Source: Planctomycetaceae bacterium (lineage in GTDB: Bacteria; Planctomycetota; Planctomycetia; Planctomycetales; Planctomycetaceae). From it: DNA of 64,000 nucleotides. The stretch's first letter is position 1. Each line of letters starts with the position of its first letter. Below, piece by piece: positions 46,587 through 55,666 of the stretch. The translations under genes were made by a program, and so were the position numbers. The notes beneath the pieces are model-generated. The model was not told where the DNA came from, did not search any database, and worked only from the letters and a program-made list of their open reading frames with translations. The stretch covers positions 1-64,000 of the forward strand of contig JANSXP010000017.1 of NCBI GenBank assembly GCA_024742875.1, in the 5' to 3' direction.

Positions 46587-46736
46587 GCGGGGTGTGGAGA
46601 GCTGTCCTTTCTGCCCTGGTCGGTGTACGCCTGCGGAATCTGGCAATAGACTGATTGTTCGGCAAAGCGTCCGCCGTCAACCTGGTGAGACGTTCTGACA
46701 GAATTTTCACGGGCGACACAGACGGGAGCGTGCGGA

Positions 46737-48239
46737 ATGATGTGGAAAATACGAGGACGGATGTACGTGTCTGATAGTTCACGTCATTCATTGCTGCGGG
46801 CGTCTGTCTGGCTGATTGTCGCCGGATGGCTGTTGACTCTGCCGCAAGCGGCGACCGCCATGGCATCACAGAAGGCGTCCACACCGAACGTCATCGTCAT
46901 CTTCATGGATGATATGGGCTACGCCGATATCGGGCCGTTTGGCGCGAAGGCGTACCCGACCCCTCATCTGGATCGCATGGCCCAGGAGGGACGCATCTTC
47001 ACGGATTTCTATGTGACTCAGGCGGTCTGTTCCGCCTCTCGCGCGGGGTTGCTGACCGGCTGTTACAACGTTCGTGTGGGGATTGGCGGCGCGCTGGGAC
47101 CAAAATCGAAAATCGGTATCCACGAAGACGAGGTGACGCTGGGTGATCTGGCCAAACAGAAAAACTACGCCACGGCCTGCTATGGAAAATGGCATCTGGG
47201 CCATCATCGACAGTTCCTGCCCATGCAGAATGGTTTTGATGACTACTTTGGGCTGCCGTACAGCAACGACATGTGGCCCTACCATCCGGGCGTGCGGCAC
47301 CTGCCCATGGAGAAACGCGTGGAACGCTGGCCGCACCTGCCGCTGATCGACGGCAACGAAGTGATTAATCCGCAGGTGGACGGAGAAGCCCAGAAGCTGC
47401 TTACGACGCAGTACACAGAACACGCCGTGCAGTTCATCAACGACCACAAAGACGATCCGTTTTTGTTGTATCTGCCGCACAGCATGGTGCACGTGCCGCT
47501 GTACGTTTCTGATAAGTTCGCCGGCAAAAGCGGCGCGGGGCTGTTTGGTGATGTGATGATGGAAATCGACTGGTCCGTTGGCCAGGTGCTGGACGCCGTT
47601 CGCAGCAATGGTCTGGAAAAAAATACGCTCGTGATTTTCACATCGGATAATGGGCCATGGCTCAGCTACGGTGACCACGCCGGCAGTGCGGGGCCGCTGC
47701 GGGAAGGCAAAGGCACGATGTTTGAAGGCGGGTGTCGGGAAAGCTGCGTCATGTGGTGGCCTGGCACAATTCCTGCCGGCACTCGCTGCACGACTCCTGC
47801 CATGACAATCGACATCCTGCCCACCGTTGCCGGACTAATCGACGCGAAGCTGCCGGATCACACCATTGATGGCCGCAACATTCTGCCGCTGATGACGGGG
47901 GAGTCAGACGAATCTCCGCATGAGGCGTATTACCTGTATTACGGCAGGCAGCTGCAGGCCGTCCGCAGTGGAAAGTGGAAACTGCATTTTCCGCACGGCT
48001 ATCGCACCATGGCGGGCAAGCCAGGCGGAACGGGCGGTATTCCCAATAACTACTCGCAGGCAAAGATCGGTCTGGAGCTGTTTGACCTGAACGAAGACAT
48101 CGGTGAAACGACGAACGTGGCAGATGCCCATCCGGAAGTGGTGAAACATCTGCAGCAACTGGCCGAGCAAATGCGGGCGGAACTGGGCGATCAGAACCGC
48201 CGTGGCAGCGGCATCCGGCCTGCCGGGCAGCTGAAGTAG
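46737..48239 (+). CDS. Secreted arylsulfatase-type sulfatase
   Basis: 500 residues. A signal peptide precedes the alkaline-phosphatase-fold sulfatase domain: [14 protein letters not shown] with metal Asp residues, and [12 protein letters not shown], the formylglycine site with Cys (the usual Pro is Ala, common in planctomycetes). GKWHLGH and TSDNGPW follow. It hydrolyses sulfate esters, probably on polysaccharides, after Cys conversion by a formylglycine-generating enzyme encoded elsewhere. The start is the ATG at 46737 or the adjacent one at 46740, with GGAG upstream. Confidence 0.95.
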   Translation: MMWKIRGRMYVSDSSRHSLLRASVWLIVAGWLLTLPQAATAMASQKASTPNVIVIFMDDMGYADIGPFGAKAYPTPHLDRMAQEGRIFTDFYVTQAVCSASRAGLLTGCYNVRVGIGGALGPKSKIGIHEDEVTLGDLAKQKNYATACYGKWHLGHHRQFLPMQNGFDDYFGLPYSNDMWPYHPGVRHLPMEKRVERWPHLPLIDGNEVINPQVDGEAQKLLTTQYTEHAVQFINDHKDDPFLLYLPHSMVHVPLYVSDKFAGKSGAGLFGDVMMEIDWSVGQVLDAVRSNGLEKNTLVIFTSDNGPWLSYGDHAGSAGPLREGKGTMFEGGCRESCVMWWPGTIPAGTRCTTPAMTIDILPTVAGLIDAKLPDHTIDGRNILPLMTGESDESPHEAYYLYYGRQLQAVRSGKWKLHFPHGYRTMAGKPGGTGGIPNNYSQAKIGLELFDLNEDIGETTNVADAHPEVVKHLQQLAEQMRAELGDQNRRGSGIRPAGQLK

Positions 48240-48351
48240 CTGCTGCAGGCAGCTGTCTCCCTCTCCACCCCTGCGGTCGTGTGAAAGCCCGCGGCGGCTG
48301 TCAGGCGGTGGACATGAGTGGGTCGAGCCAAAATTCAATGGAATAGCCAAC

Positions 48352-48525
48352 ATGAATCCTGAACAACTCAGAGAGCTGGAAGAAGCGTGCGAAGCTGCGC
48401 TGGCAGAAGTGGCGGCCGATTATCTCGCTGATGCTTCGGAACACACACCGCATCTGATGGCGAAAGCCGCGGTGACTGTGCTTGAGGCCGTTCTGGCAAA
48501 TACGGTTTACGAAGAGGAAGAGTAG
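48352..48525 (+). CDS. 57-residue acidic helical protein coupled to the SRAP gene
   Basis: 57 residues, starting MNPEQLRELEEACEAA and ending NTVYEEEE. It is predicted helical and highly acidic (about a dozen Glu and two Asp against one Arg and one Lys). The stop TAG is two bases before the ATG of the SRAP gene, indicating translational coupling. No family was recognised. Its role is probably linked to the SRAP protein, but this is inference. The start lacks a strong ribosome-binding site. Confidence 0.7.
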   Translation: MNPEQLRELEEACEAALAEVAADYLADASEHTPHLMAKAAVTVLEAVLANTVYEEEE

Positions 48526-48527
48526 TT

Positions 48528-49193
48528 ATGTGTCACCGTTTCAATATCACGGCGTCACCGGATGATATCGCTGCCTTCCTGCAGACGTTCTCCGTGACAC
48601 TGTCGCCGGAGTTGCTGCCGACCAAAGACTATTATCCCATCTACGACGTACTGTGCCTGCGGCAGCTTGACGACGATCGCTGGACGGTGGAGCCACGGTC
48701 GTGGGGACTGCTGCCCAGAACGTGGAAGCCCACCGAAAAAATTCGCACCCGCAAGTCGTTTCAGCGGGGCAAGATTAACGCTCGATCAGAAACGGTTGAT
48801 ACCACCTGGCCGTGGAAATTCTCCTTCGCTCATCAGCGATGTGTCCTGCTGGCGAGCAGCTTCTATGAGCCGTTTCGCGATGGAGGAGATGGCAATTACA
48901 CGGTGCCCGGTCATCCGGTATTTGCGGTGGCCGGCCTGTGGGACGATTTTCAGGGGGACGATGGCAAAGGCAATCAGGAGTCAGTTAACAGCTGTGTGAT
49001 GCTGACGACCGACGCCAACGCCCTGGTCGCCTCCACTCGCAAAGGACGCATGCGTCAGCCGGTGGTGATGACCGATCCGGAGGCCATCAAACGTTATTGC
49101 TCTTTGGAGGTCACAGAACACCAGCAGGTGGCCGATCTGTTTGCTCCGTGGCCCGATACGCAGATGAGTTTCTCTGAGCCGGCGGCTGCCTGA
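48528..49193 (+). CDS. SRAP-domain protein (YedK/HMCES-like), divergent
   Basis: 221 residues. The start MCHRF gives the Cys2 used by SRAP proteins to form a DNA-protein crosslink with abasic sites. NARSET matches the conserved NARxET motif and SFYEPF the catalytic Glu region. The His of the C-terminal motif (usually IHDRMPVI) is absent: here STRKGRMRQPVVM. Family role: crosslinking abasic sites in single-stranded DNA. The loss of the His suggests slower reversal or altered chemistry (inference). It is coupled to the small acidic gene. A 15-bp repeat begins at its stop codon. Confidence 0.85.
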   Translation: MCHRFNITASPDDIAAFLQTFSVTLSPELLPTKDYYPIYDVLCLRQLDDDRWTVEPRSWGLLPRTWKPTEKIRTRKSFQRGKINARSETVDTTWPWKFSFAHQRCVLLASSFYEPFRDGGDGNYTVPGHPVFAVAGLWDDFQGDDGKGNQESVNSCVMLTTDANALVASTRKGRMRQPVVMTDPEAIKRYCSLEVTEHQQVADLFAPWPDTQMSFSEPAAA

Positions 49194-49245
49194 TGTCGGG
49201 TGGTCTGATGTCGGGTGGTCTGATGCCGGGTGGTCTGATGCCGGG
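49191..49245. repeat. 15-bp tandem repeat, about 3.7 copies, starting at the SRAP stop codon
   Basis: TGATGTCGGGTGGTC occurs at 49191-49205 and 49206-49220, then TGATGCCGGGTGGTC at 49221-49235, with a partial fourth copy. The first TGA is the stop codon of the SRAP gene. The array is noncoding in the plus direction, each copy containing a stop in that frame. Confidence 0.92.
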
Positions 49246-49304
49246 GCAGGCAGAATATACGCGGTGCACCGTTCGCCGCTGGAGCCGTTCGTGAAAGCTG
49301 AGAA

Positions 49305-49958
49305 ATGAAAGAGCTTTTTCGCACGCTGCCGCTGATGTGTGCGGTCCTGCTGATTCCCGTGCTTCCGTTCCTGTTGTTTGGCGCACAGTTTGAACAGTGG
49401 ATCACCAGTCTGGCCAGCGAGCCCCCATCCGACGCGGTGACCGCCTGTCTCGTAATCGTCATTCTGGCCACCGACATTTTTCTGCCAGTGCCGTCTTCCG
49501 TCATTTGCACGCTCAGCGGGTGGCAGCTGGGCTGGTGGCTCGGCACCCTGGCCTCATGGCTGGGCATGACGATGGGAGCCGTCGCGGGATTCGCTTTGGC
49601 CAGGCGGTGGGGCCACACATTTGCTGCATGGTTTTCGAAGGCCGATGACCTGCAGCGGATGCAGCTAACCATCGACAAATACGGTCCGATGGTGCTGGTG
49701 CTGACTCGAGCGATGCCCGTTTTCGCGGAAGCCAGCGTGCTGATTTCCGGCATTCATAAGCTGTCATGGGGCCGATTTCTGCCGGCTGTGGTGCTCAGCA
49801 ACGCGGGCATCGCTTTGGCTTATGGGGCGTTCGGTTTCTATGCCGAGAAGTATGAATGGCTGCCACTGGCCCTGTCGGTGGCCGTTGCCATTCCGATCCT
49901 CATCGCAGCGGCCGCCCATCGATTCCTGCCCGACGAACGCGGGGCCATTGAAGAGTAG
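49305..49958 (+). CDS. DedA/VTT family membrane protein
   Basis: 217 residues. Hydrophobic segments surround the VTT domain: FLPVPSSVICTLSG (re-entrant loop with Pro), GMTMGAVAGFALARRWG (Gly-rich, GR-like), RAMPVFAEASVLISG and a final helix. DedA/VTT members act in membrane phospholipid transport or undecaprenyl-phosphate/phosphatidylethanolamine scrambling and polymyxin or pH tolerance. The start ATG follows a weak GAAAG site. It is likely in the inner membrane. Confidence 0.88.
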   Translation: MKELFRTLPLMCAVLLIPVLPFLLFGAQFEQWITSLASEPPSDAVTACLVIVILATDIFLPVPSSVICTLSGWQLGWWLGTLASWLGMTMGAVAGFALARRWGHTFAAWFSKADDLQRMQLTIDKYGPMVLVLTRAMPVFAEASVLISGIHKLSWGRFLPAVVLSNAGIALAYGAFGFYAEKYEWLPLALSVAVAIPILIAAAAHRFLPDERGAIEE

Positions 49959-49994
49959 ACAGCTGGCAATGGCACCAGGACAAGGCGCAAAGAA

Positions 49995-50027
49995 AACGCC
50001 TCCCTCTGTATGACAGGGGGAGGCGTT
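49995..50027. terminator. Bidirectional terminator hairpin
   Basis: AACGCCTCCCTCTGT (49995-50009) pairs with ACAGGGGGAGGCGTT (50013-50027) over an ATG loop: 15 pairs with one G-U. It separates the convergent DedA gene and the secreted protein gene. The AAAA just before it gives a short U tract for the leftward transcript. Confidence 0.88.
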
Positions 50028-50087
50028 CTCATGAGCCACATCACGCCGATCGGAATCGCACGGCGATTCGATTCAGCCAGAAAAGAA

Positions 50088-51827
50088 CTAGTCTTTCAGC
50101 TGGAAGGCTTCCATGTACATGCCGTTTTCGTCTTCTTTGGTGAAGCCGCCACTTGGCTTGATGTACCTGGACACTGCTTCGTAAGGCGGCAGTGTGGTGA
50201 AGTCCAGTTTGGCAAAGATTTCATCCATGCCGGGGAACTGATCGGCCGCTTCACCGCTGCGAAGCATTTCATAAAGTCCGCGGTACTGCTCGGCCGGACG
50301 GCTGAACTGAACTGACAGAGCAGATGCCGGGAAGTGCTCGGCAATCTTGCGGAAGTCTTCAGAGGCTGACAGTGGTTTCATGTCGCTGTCGTTCAGCAGT
50401 ACCTGTTCCAGCAGGGGGCCACCGATGCACAGCAGCATACGACCCTGAGAAACAGTCAGCTTCACAGACTGATTGTCCGGGCCTTCCACTTCAAAAATCT
50501 CTGAGCCGCGGAAGTCACGGGAATCCATGCCGGCGGCATTGGCGATTTTCGACAGGACGGCGCCAGCGCCTTCGTCGTCACGAACACCAAGAGCGAACAG
50601 CACCTGATCGCCACCGTAACCGGCGCCTTCGCCAGGAGCGGTGATGACCTTGATGTCCCCCGTCATCTGCTCAACGATGTCGTGCTTGATGTGAATACCA
50701 GGCTCGCGATCAGCAATCTGATTCAGGCGATCGGCAAATGTGCCGGGGCCGGAGAACATGTCGACCAGATTTTCCACGGCACTGAAAGCTTCGCCAATTT
50801 TCCATTTGGTGGAGATATAGGCGGTGACGTTATCTTTGACCCAGTCCGGTGGTGTGGGGTCTGTGCTGTCCAGCTGGAAGATTTCCATCACGTTCATCGG
50901 CGGCTGATCGGCATAGAACACACCGCGTGAGATGGCTGCAAAAGGCCCCTTTCCCGCTTCGGAAACACTGCCGAAAGCTTTCATCTGGTCCAGTCCGAGT
51001 GTCGGCAGGAAACCAACCGCCATGCCGGCACCCATGGTGGCCTGCTGCCCCAAAGAGCCCGTCTGAACCAGTTTCTTGAACAGGCCGATGGGGTCCATGT
51101 AAAGGGTCGTCAGGGCCGTGCGATCGCCTGTCTGACATTTGCCCATGATGTAGGAGTACTGCTCGTTGGTCGCAAAACTATCTGAGCCTTCTCCATCCCA
51201 GTTGCTCAGAACTGATTCCAGCAGTTCGATACGGTTGGCAAAGACGAGGCGTTCGTCTTTCATAAACCAGCCAAATTCCTTCGCCAGCGGCGTTGGTGTC
51301 GGCCCGTTGTACTGCACGCGGAACATCGTCAGGTCAGTGCCGTCAAAGCTTTCGTCCTCACGAACCAGCTGTGGCACGTTTGCCATGGCACCGGCAGCCC
51401 GCTCGACCAGATCGCTGACCTGTGATTCCTTGTCGCCGAAATCCAGAAACAGGATGACACCCATGGTGTTACTGGGCCCACCGGACACAGCAATCGTCAT
51501 TTCACCATTGGGAATCTGCATCAGCTCTTCCACTGACATCCCCACGGCTTCCTGCACCTGCATCAGGCCTTCCTGCAGGTCTGAATCAAACGCGTTGTGC
51601 AGCTCTGCTTTGAATTCGTCCAGTGCCGGGTCGTCCCACAGTTGCCCCAGGGAGGAAGACTCCATGTGGCTTTTCATCTGTGTGATGTTGGGAAACGACA
51701 GGTACAGGTAGGTGTCCTGGGGCAGGATCTGGTCGCTGATGACTTTGGTACTCTGACCATAAGCTGTCAGAGACGTCAACATGATCGCGGAGCAAGCCAG
51801 CAGATGACTGATTTTCGCTCGGAGCAT
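50088..51827 (-). CDS. Secreted protein of unknown function (DUF3352-like pattern)
   Basis: 579 residues. A signal peptide ends near TAYGQS. The rest has a repeating pattern of strands and Gly/Asp turns (LPQDTYLYLSFPN, GEMTIAVSGG, LFLDFGD, MEIFQLD) resembling DUF3352-type extracytoplasmic proteins found widely in planctomycetes. No catalytic motif or cysteine-rich domain was found. Composition is acidic and Met-rich. It likely folds outside the cytoplasm; function not recognised. Confidence 0.75.
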   Translation of the reverse strand: MLRAKISHLLACSAIMLTSLTAYGQSTKVISDQILPQDTYLYLSFPNITQMKSHMESSSLGQLWDDPALDEFKAELHNAFDSDLQEGLMQVQEAVGMSVEELMQIPNGEMTIAVSGGPSNTMGVILFLDFGDKESQVSDLVERAAGAMANVPQLVREDESFDGTDLTMFRVQYNGPTPTPLAKEFGWFMKDERLVFANRIELLESVLSNWDGEGSDSFATNEQYSYIMGKCQTGDRTALTTLYMDPIGLFKKLVQTGSLGQQATMGAGMAVGFLPTLGLDQMKAFGSVSEAGKGPFAAISRGVFYADQPPMNVMEIFQLDSTDPTPPDWVKDNVTAYISTKWKIGEAFSAVENLVDMFSGPGTFADRLNQIADREPGIHIKHDIVEQMTGDIKVITAPGEGAGYGGDQVLFALGVRDDEGAGAVLSKIANAAGMDSRDFRGSEIFEVEGPDNQSVKLTVSQGRMLLCIGGPLLEQVLLNDSDMKPLSASEDFRKIAEHFPASALSVQFSRPAEQYRGLYEMLRSGEAADQFPGMDEIFAKLDFTTLPPYEAVSRYIKPSGGFTKEDENGMYMEAFQLKD

Positions 51828-52152
51828 CGAAATTGCCTAACTAAATGGGTGGAGATACAGGACCGCAGACACTGCGGTCGTGGTGAATGTGTTCTTACTC
51901 GCCAGGTCGTCCGAAGGGCAAATCCTGCAGACCGACCATCGTTCCGATTTTGGACAACGCCCTGGCAATCGGCAATAGTCAGCAGGCCAGTGGGTGGGGG
52001 AACTGCAGGATTCAGCGCTTCAAGCAGGCCAATTCGTCGATGGGCCGTCGATCCTGGGATGTTTCTCGAAAAAACACGATCGATGGCAACATTCTGTGAC
52101 AATGTCACGCAGGTCACAGCGATGGCCGACCAGCGTCCAGCAGGCCAGTGCG
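51828..52152. promoter_or_regulatory. Upstream region of the secreted-protein gene
   Basis: 325 bp between two leftward genes (LhgO and the secreted protein). It should contain the promoter of the latter. I see no hairpin, promoter pair or coding frame worth reporting. Confidence 0.35.
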
Positions 52153-53352
52153 TTATTCACCAGCGGCAAACAGCTGCTCGGCAATGTGCAGCCCAATATT
52201 GAGGGATGCGGTGGCGGCCGGCGAAGGAGCGTTGCACACATTCAACACGCGATCCTGACGCAAAATGACAAAGTCATCCACCAGACGGCCTTCGGGTGCC
52301 AGTGCCTGAGCACGCACACCGGCGGGAGCCGGAATCAAATGCTCTTTGCGAATATCGGGCACCAGCTTCTGCAGTGCCCGAACGAAGGCCCCTTTGGAAA
52401 TCGACCGCCAGACCTCACCGACTCCCACTCGCCAGTAGCGGCATGCCAGCTTGAGGAATCCTGAGTAGGTGAGCGCCTCGAACAGATCCTTTGGACTAAT
52501 GGTCCACCAGTCGTAGCCTTCCCGCGCCAGAGCCAGCACCGCGTTGGGGCCACATTCCACACCACCTTCGATCATCCGCGTAAAATGCACACCCAGAAAG
52601 GGAAATGCGGGATCGGGAACCGGGTAGATGAGCGACTGGCACAGGTGCTCCGCTTCCGGCTTGAGCACGTAATACTCACCGCGAAACGGCACGATCTGTT
52701 CGCTCATTTTCTGACCAGACAGTTTGGCCATGCGGTCACTGTAAAGTCCTGCGCAGTTCACCGCCTGTTTTGCCAGGACAGTCTCACCAGACGTGAGCAG
52801 TTCCACGCCGTCCGTCTTCTGTCGGATACCGGTCACTGCTGTGGCCGTACGGATTTGTGCCTCGGACTGCCGCAGCAGTTCGGCCATCTTCCTGCACATG
52901 CCGGGGTAGTCCACGATGCCCGATTCCGGAACGTGGATGGCTTTCCTGCCGGCGGTATGCGGTTCAATTTCCGCCAGACGCCGACTGTCGATCATCTCGC
53001 ACTGAACACCGTTCTCGCAGCCGCGGCGGTAGATGTTCTCCAGTGCCTCATACTGAGACTCCTCCGTTGCCACGATGACTTTGCCCGTCTGCTGCCACGC
53101 AACATCGTGCTCTGTACAAAATGCTTCGAGTGCCTGCTTGCCGTCGCGACAGTTCCGCGCTTTGGCCGAGCCTGGCTTGTAGTAAATGCCTGAGTGAATC
53201 ACTCCCGAGTTGCGCCCCGTCTGATGGGCGGCCAGTGAGTCCTCTTTTTCCAGCAGCACAATGCGTGCTGACGGCCGCGCCTGCGACACCTGCCAGGCGG
53301 TCGCCAGACCCACAATGCCTCCTCCGATGATGGCAACGTCAAAGTCAGGCAT
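52153..53352 (-). CDS. lhgO: L-2-hydroxyglutarate oxidase (LhgO-type)
   Basis: 399 residues. The FAD Rossmann motif DVAIIGGGIVGLATA is at the N-terminus, then HQTGRNSGVIHSGIYY, the LhgO/L2HGDH signature. FRGEYYVL and the C-terminal NAPSPAATASLNIG nucleotide-binding region match. It oxidises L-2-hydroxyglutarate to 2-oxoglutarate, feeding electrons to the membrane in E. coli. The length is normal. It lies 110 bp downstream of hemQ in the same direction. Confidence 0.93.
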   Translation of the reverse strand: MPDFDVAIIGGGIVGLATAWQVSQARPSARIVLLEKEDSLAAHQTGRNSGVIHSGIYYKPGSAKARNCRDGKQALEAFCTEHDVAWQQTGKVIVATEESQYEALENIYRRGCENGVQCEMIDSRRLAEIEPHTAGRKAIHVPESGIVDYPGMCRKMAELLRQSEAQIRTATAVTGIRQKTDGVELLTSGETVLAKQAVNCAGLYSDRMAKLSGQKMSEQIVPFRGEYYVLKPEAEHLCQSLIYPVPDPAFPFLGVHFTRMIEGGVECGPNAVLALAREGYDWWTISPKDLFEALTYSGFLKLACRYWRVGVGEVWRSISKGAFVRALQKLVPDIRKEHLIPAPAGVRAQALAPEGRLVDDFVILRQDRVLNVCNAPSPAATASLNIGLHIAEQLFAAGE

Positions 53353-53462
53353 AGGTGAGTCAGGGGCACGCGAATGGTGGGAAGGGCCGCCAGAGGGGGC
53401 CGACGCACGGAGGAATCAGCCGACGGAGAGGCTGGCGATACGGAACCGTCGCCAAACGGGTT

Positions 53463-54299
53463 TTACAGGCGGACGTGGGCCAGTGCGTCTTCGATGGAAG
53501 CCGCGTAACTGACGTAGAACTCGCCAAATTCCGCGTACTTTGCGGACGCCGTATCGAAGCGCATTTCGTAAACAATTTCCTTGATATGCTCCGGAGCGCG
53601 ACTCCACAGTGTGACGCCCCATTCCCAGTCATCAAAGCCGGTGGAGGCGGTAATCAGCTGCGACACGCGACCGGCAAACTTGATCCCTGAAGTGGCGTGC
53701 TCGGCCATCATGGCGCTGCGGCTGCTGAACGGCTCGGTGTACCAGTTGGCCAGGGGGTGTCGCGCCTTATTCATCGGGTAGAATGTAATGACGGGGAACG
53801 GCGGGATTTCCGGGTAGATCCGCTGTTTGTTCATGGCCGGCAGACGCTGGCGATAGGCGTTCACCTTGGCCTCGAAGGCCGGATCGCCGGGGGCGGTGCC
53901 TTCGCGCGTCAGGCGTTCCGCATATTGCTCCACGGAGGGAACGTACTCAGAGATTTCGGTGATCGAAACAAACGAATACGTGGGGATCAGGGCCGCTCCG
54001 ATTGCGCTGTTGCGAATTTCCTGAGTGATGGCGTCGATTTTCAGGGGATCCGGGTCCAGCATCATCAGGCCAATGTCGGCCTTGTGCCCGCTGACAATCG
54101 AAACCTGTGTTCGCGCCGGCAGGTGATCGCCCTCACTCAGGGTGCGAATCACGTGGTCTCGTCCCTCGCCGCGTGCCTGATCAGACAGCTGCATGAGGAC
54201 CGCCTGGTCCACTTTGTAGTAAATGTGCAGGCTGTGCCACCCCTCTGACATTTTGGTTGTGGGCGGTGGCAGGTCGGCGGCTGGGCGGGGTCGGTTCAT
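53463..54299 (-). CDS. hemQ: Coproheme decarboxylase (HemQ/ChdC, chlorite dismutase family)
   Basis: 278 residues. Chlorite dismutase fold with ISEYVPS, a Tyr-containing ITFYPMNKAR (catalytic Tyr near residue 172) and EHATSG providing the proximal haem-binding His near residue 200. WEWGVTLW and MRFDTASAKYAEFG complete the family pattern. In the coproporphyrin-dependent haem pathway it decarboxylates coproheme to haem b. The N-terminal extension with Pro-rich residues is slightly longer than usual; an alternative start is the ATG at 54251. It is divergent from the ferredoxin gene. Confidence 0.92.
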   Translation of the reverse strand: MNRPRPAADLPPPTTKMSEGWHSLHIYYKVDQAVLMQLSDQARGEGRDHVIRTLSEGDHLPARTQVSIVSGHKADIGLMMLDPDPLKIDAITQEIRNSAIGAALIPTYSFVSITEISEYVPSVEQYAERLTREGTAPGDPAFEAKVNAYRQRLPAMNKQRIYPEIPPFPVITFYPMNKARHPLANWYTEPFSSRSAMMAEHATSGIKFAGRVSQLITASTGFDDWEWGVTLWSRAPEHIKEIVYEMRFDTASAKYAEFGEFYVSYAASIEDALAHVRL

Positions 54300-54615
54300 G
54301 GCTCAAAGTCTCAAAATGACGGGCGGACCCTGGCATAGTAGAAGTCGTGCGGCCCGTTTTCCACACTGTCACCCGCATTCCCAAACCAACAGAAAACAGG
54401 CGGATTTTCGAGGATCCGGGGCGTAGCCACCGGCTCGGGGTTCTCACAGGCAGGAAACGGCCACGTTTTGGCAGAAATCGATTCGTCCGTGTTCGGGAAC
54501 GGCTGGCTCAACCCAAGACCCGATATTACAGTTTAGTGGCGAAATCAGGGACGTTCTGTCGATAAGCTCGACGTCCCACCGGTCACTTTGATGGTCAGAA
54601 ACGGCAGGAATCTCG
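54300..54615. promoter_or_regulatory. Divergent promoter region of hemQ and the ferredoxin gene
   Basis: 316 bp with no trusted coding frame. A CAGGAA ribosome-binding site precedes 54616. No iron- or haem-responsive operator was recognised. Confidence 0.4.
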
Positions 54616-55236
54616 ATGACGATTTCCATGACAGACTATTTCCGCTCGAAGCGTGCTCCGCGGAAAAAGGAAACTCGCTATCTGAATGTCATCAACAAAG
54701 ACAGCTGCACGTCCTGTAATTCCTGTGCCACGGTTTGCCCGGTCGACTGTATCTACGAGGTCGTCAGTCCGGTCCCGTCTGAGAGTTACCATCAGATTGA
54801 CACCAGCCGCTGCATCGGCTGTCAGATGTGCTATCGCTCTCCAAACGACAGCAGCGACCTGTACACGCTGACGATCTGCCCGTGGAATGCCATCGATATG
54901 CTTCACAATCCCAACGTGAAGCCCGCCGCCAGTTCGGTTCTCGAACCGTACTACCGCGGCGAAACGACCGACATGCCTTGGACCAAACTGGAAGAATACT
55001 GCTACCAGTTGTTCCTCGACGGCGAGGTCTTTCTGCCCGCAGAAAACGAGGAGCTGAATGCTCATTTCGGCATCCTGCAGCAGGAAGCCTGGATGTACAG
55101 CGAAGAAGACAACATCGCCTTTGTTCAGGAAGAGGTGGAAGAGGGCGAAGGGTTCCGCCGTTACCGGGCGACGGAGCCGGCTCGTGACCTGCTGGACGTT
55201 GTCTTTGACGGCTACGAGCGGATCTTTATGGATTGA
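54616..55236 (+). CDS. Two-cluster 4Fe-4S ferredoxin-like protein
   Basis: 206 residues. Cluster motif one is CTSCNSCATVCPVDC, a standard CxxCxxCxxxCP. The second begins CIGCQMCYR and the closing CPWNAI comes about 20 residues later, an unusually long loop. A C-terminal domain of about 120 acidic residues (EEVEEGEGFRRY) has no recognised family and could be a partner-binding part. It would be an electron carrier, possibly for HemQ-pathway or other redox enzymes nearby (inference only). The start is the ATG at 54616, or 54628. Confidence 0.87.
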   Translation: MTISMTDYFRSKRAPRKKETRYLNVINKDSCTSCNSCATVCPVDCIYEVVSPVPSESYHQIDTSRCIGCQMCYRSPNDSSDLYTLTICPWNAIDMLHNPNVKPAASSVLEPYYRGETTDMPWTKLEEYCYQLFLDGEVFLPAENEELNAHFGILQQEAWMYSEEDNIAFVQEEVEEGEGFRRYRATEPARDLLDVVFDGYERIFMD

Positions 55237-55300
55237 GCCGGAGAGTCGGCTCTCCACAGACAGTTGCTTGTGTGAACCGCAGATAAGCGGGTGCTCCGGG

Positions 55301-55329
55301 TTGCTTTCGGTGACTGTTGTGAAATAATG
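55301..55329 (+). promoter_or_regulatory. Putative promoter of the SRP RNA gene
   Basis: TTGCTT at 55301-55306, a 17-bp spacer and ATAATG at 55324-55329. The expected start is about 7 bp past the -10, roughly 10 bp before the SRP RNA 5' stem. Confidence 0.5.
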
Positions 55330-55346
55330 AAAACTTAGCGTTTTGC

Positions 55347-55467
55347 GGGAGCGGAACGCTGCCTCCAATTGTGGTGAGGCCAGCCTAACCGGGTCAGGTC
55401 CGAAAGGAAGCAGCCCTACGGTTTCGGTTCTCAGGTGCGAGCGGGGGTAGCGTTTCGCTCCTTTTTT
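55347..55467 (+). ncRNA. ffs: Bacterial small signal recognition particle RNA (4.5S type)
   Basis: The conserved SRP54-binding helix 8 core GGTCAGGTCCGAAAGGAAGC, with its continuation CAGCC, is at 55392-55414, including a GAAA tetraloop. Outer strands GGAGCGGAACGCTGCC (from 55348) and GGTAGCGTTTCGCTCC (ending 55461) pair to close the molecule. A run of six Ts (55462-55467) follows as the terminator. The size of about 114 nt fits the short bacterial type without an Alu domain. It binds Ffh to target membrane proteins. Confidence 0.96.
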
Positions 55468-55666
55468 GCGCCGTTTTTTCCTGCGCCCCTCCAGCCCCCT
55501 TTTTCCCGTCCGCCTTCCTGCGCCGTTCTGTGTGCAGAGGGGCTGCCGGCAGGCCGCTGTCAGCTGGATTCCGATTCCCATGACACCGCGATGGCAGCGC
55601 ACTGGCAGCCTATAGGATTCCAACAAACGGACTGCCAGTGCGGAGCGGACACGCTACGATGTCTTT

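Noticed and set aside
49191-49245. Possible CRISPR array
   Set aside because: Units are contiguous and 15 bp long with no spacers; it is a simple tandem repeat.
54595-55626. 343-codon leftward frame opposite the ferredoxin and SRP RNA genes
   Set aside because: Crosses a structural RNA and a clear two-cluster ferredoxin on the other strand.
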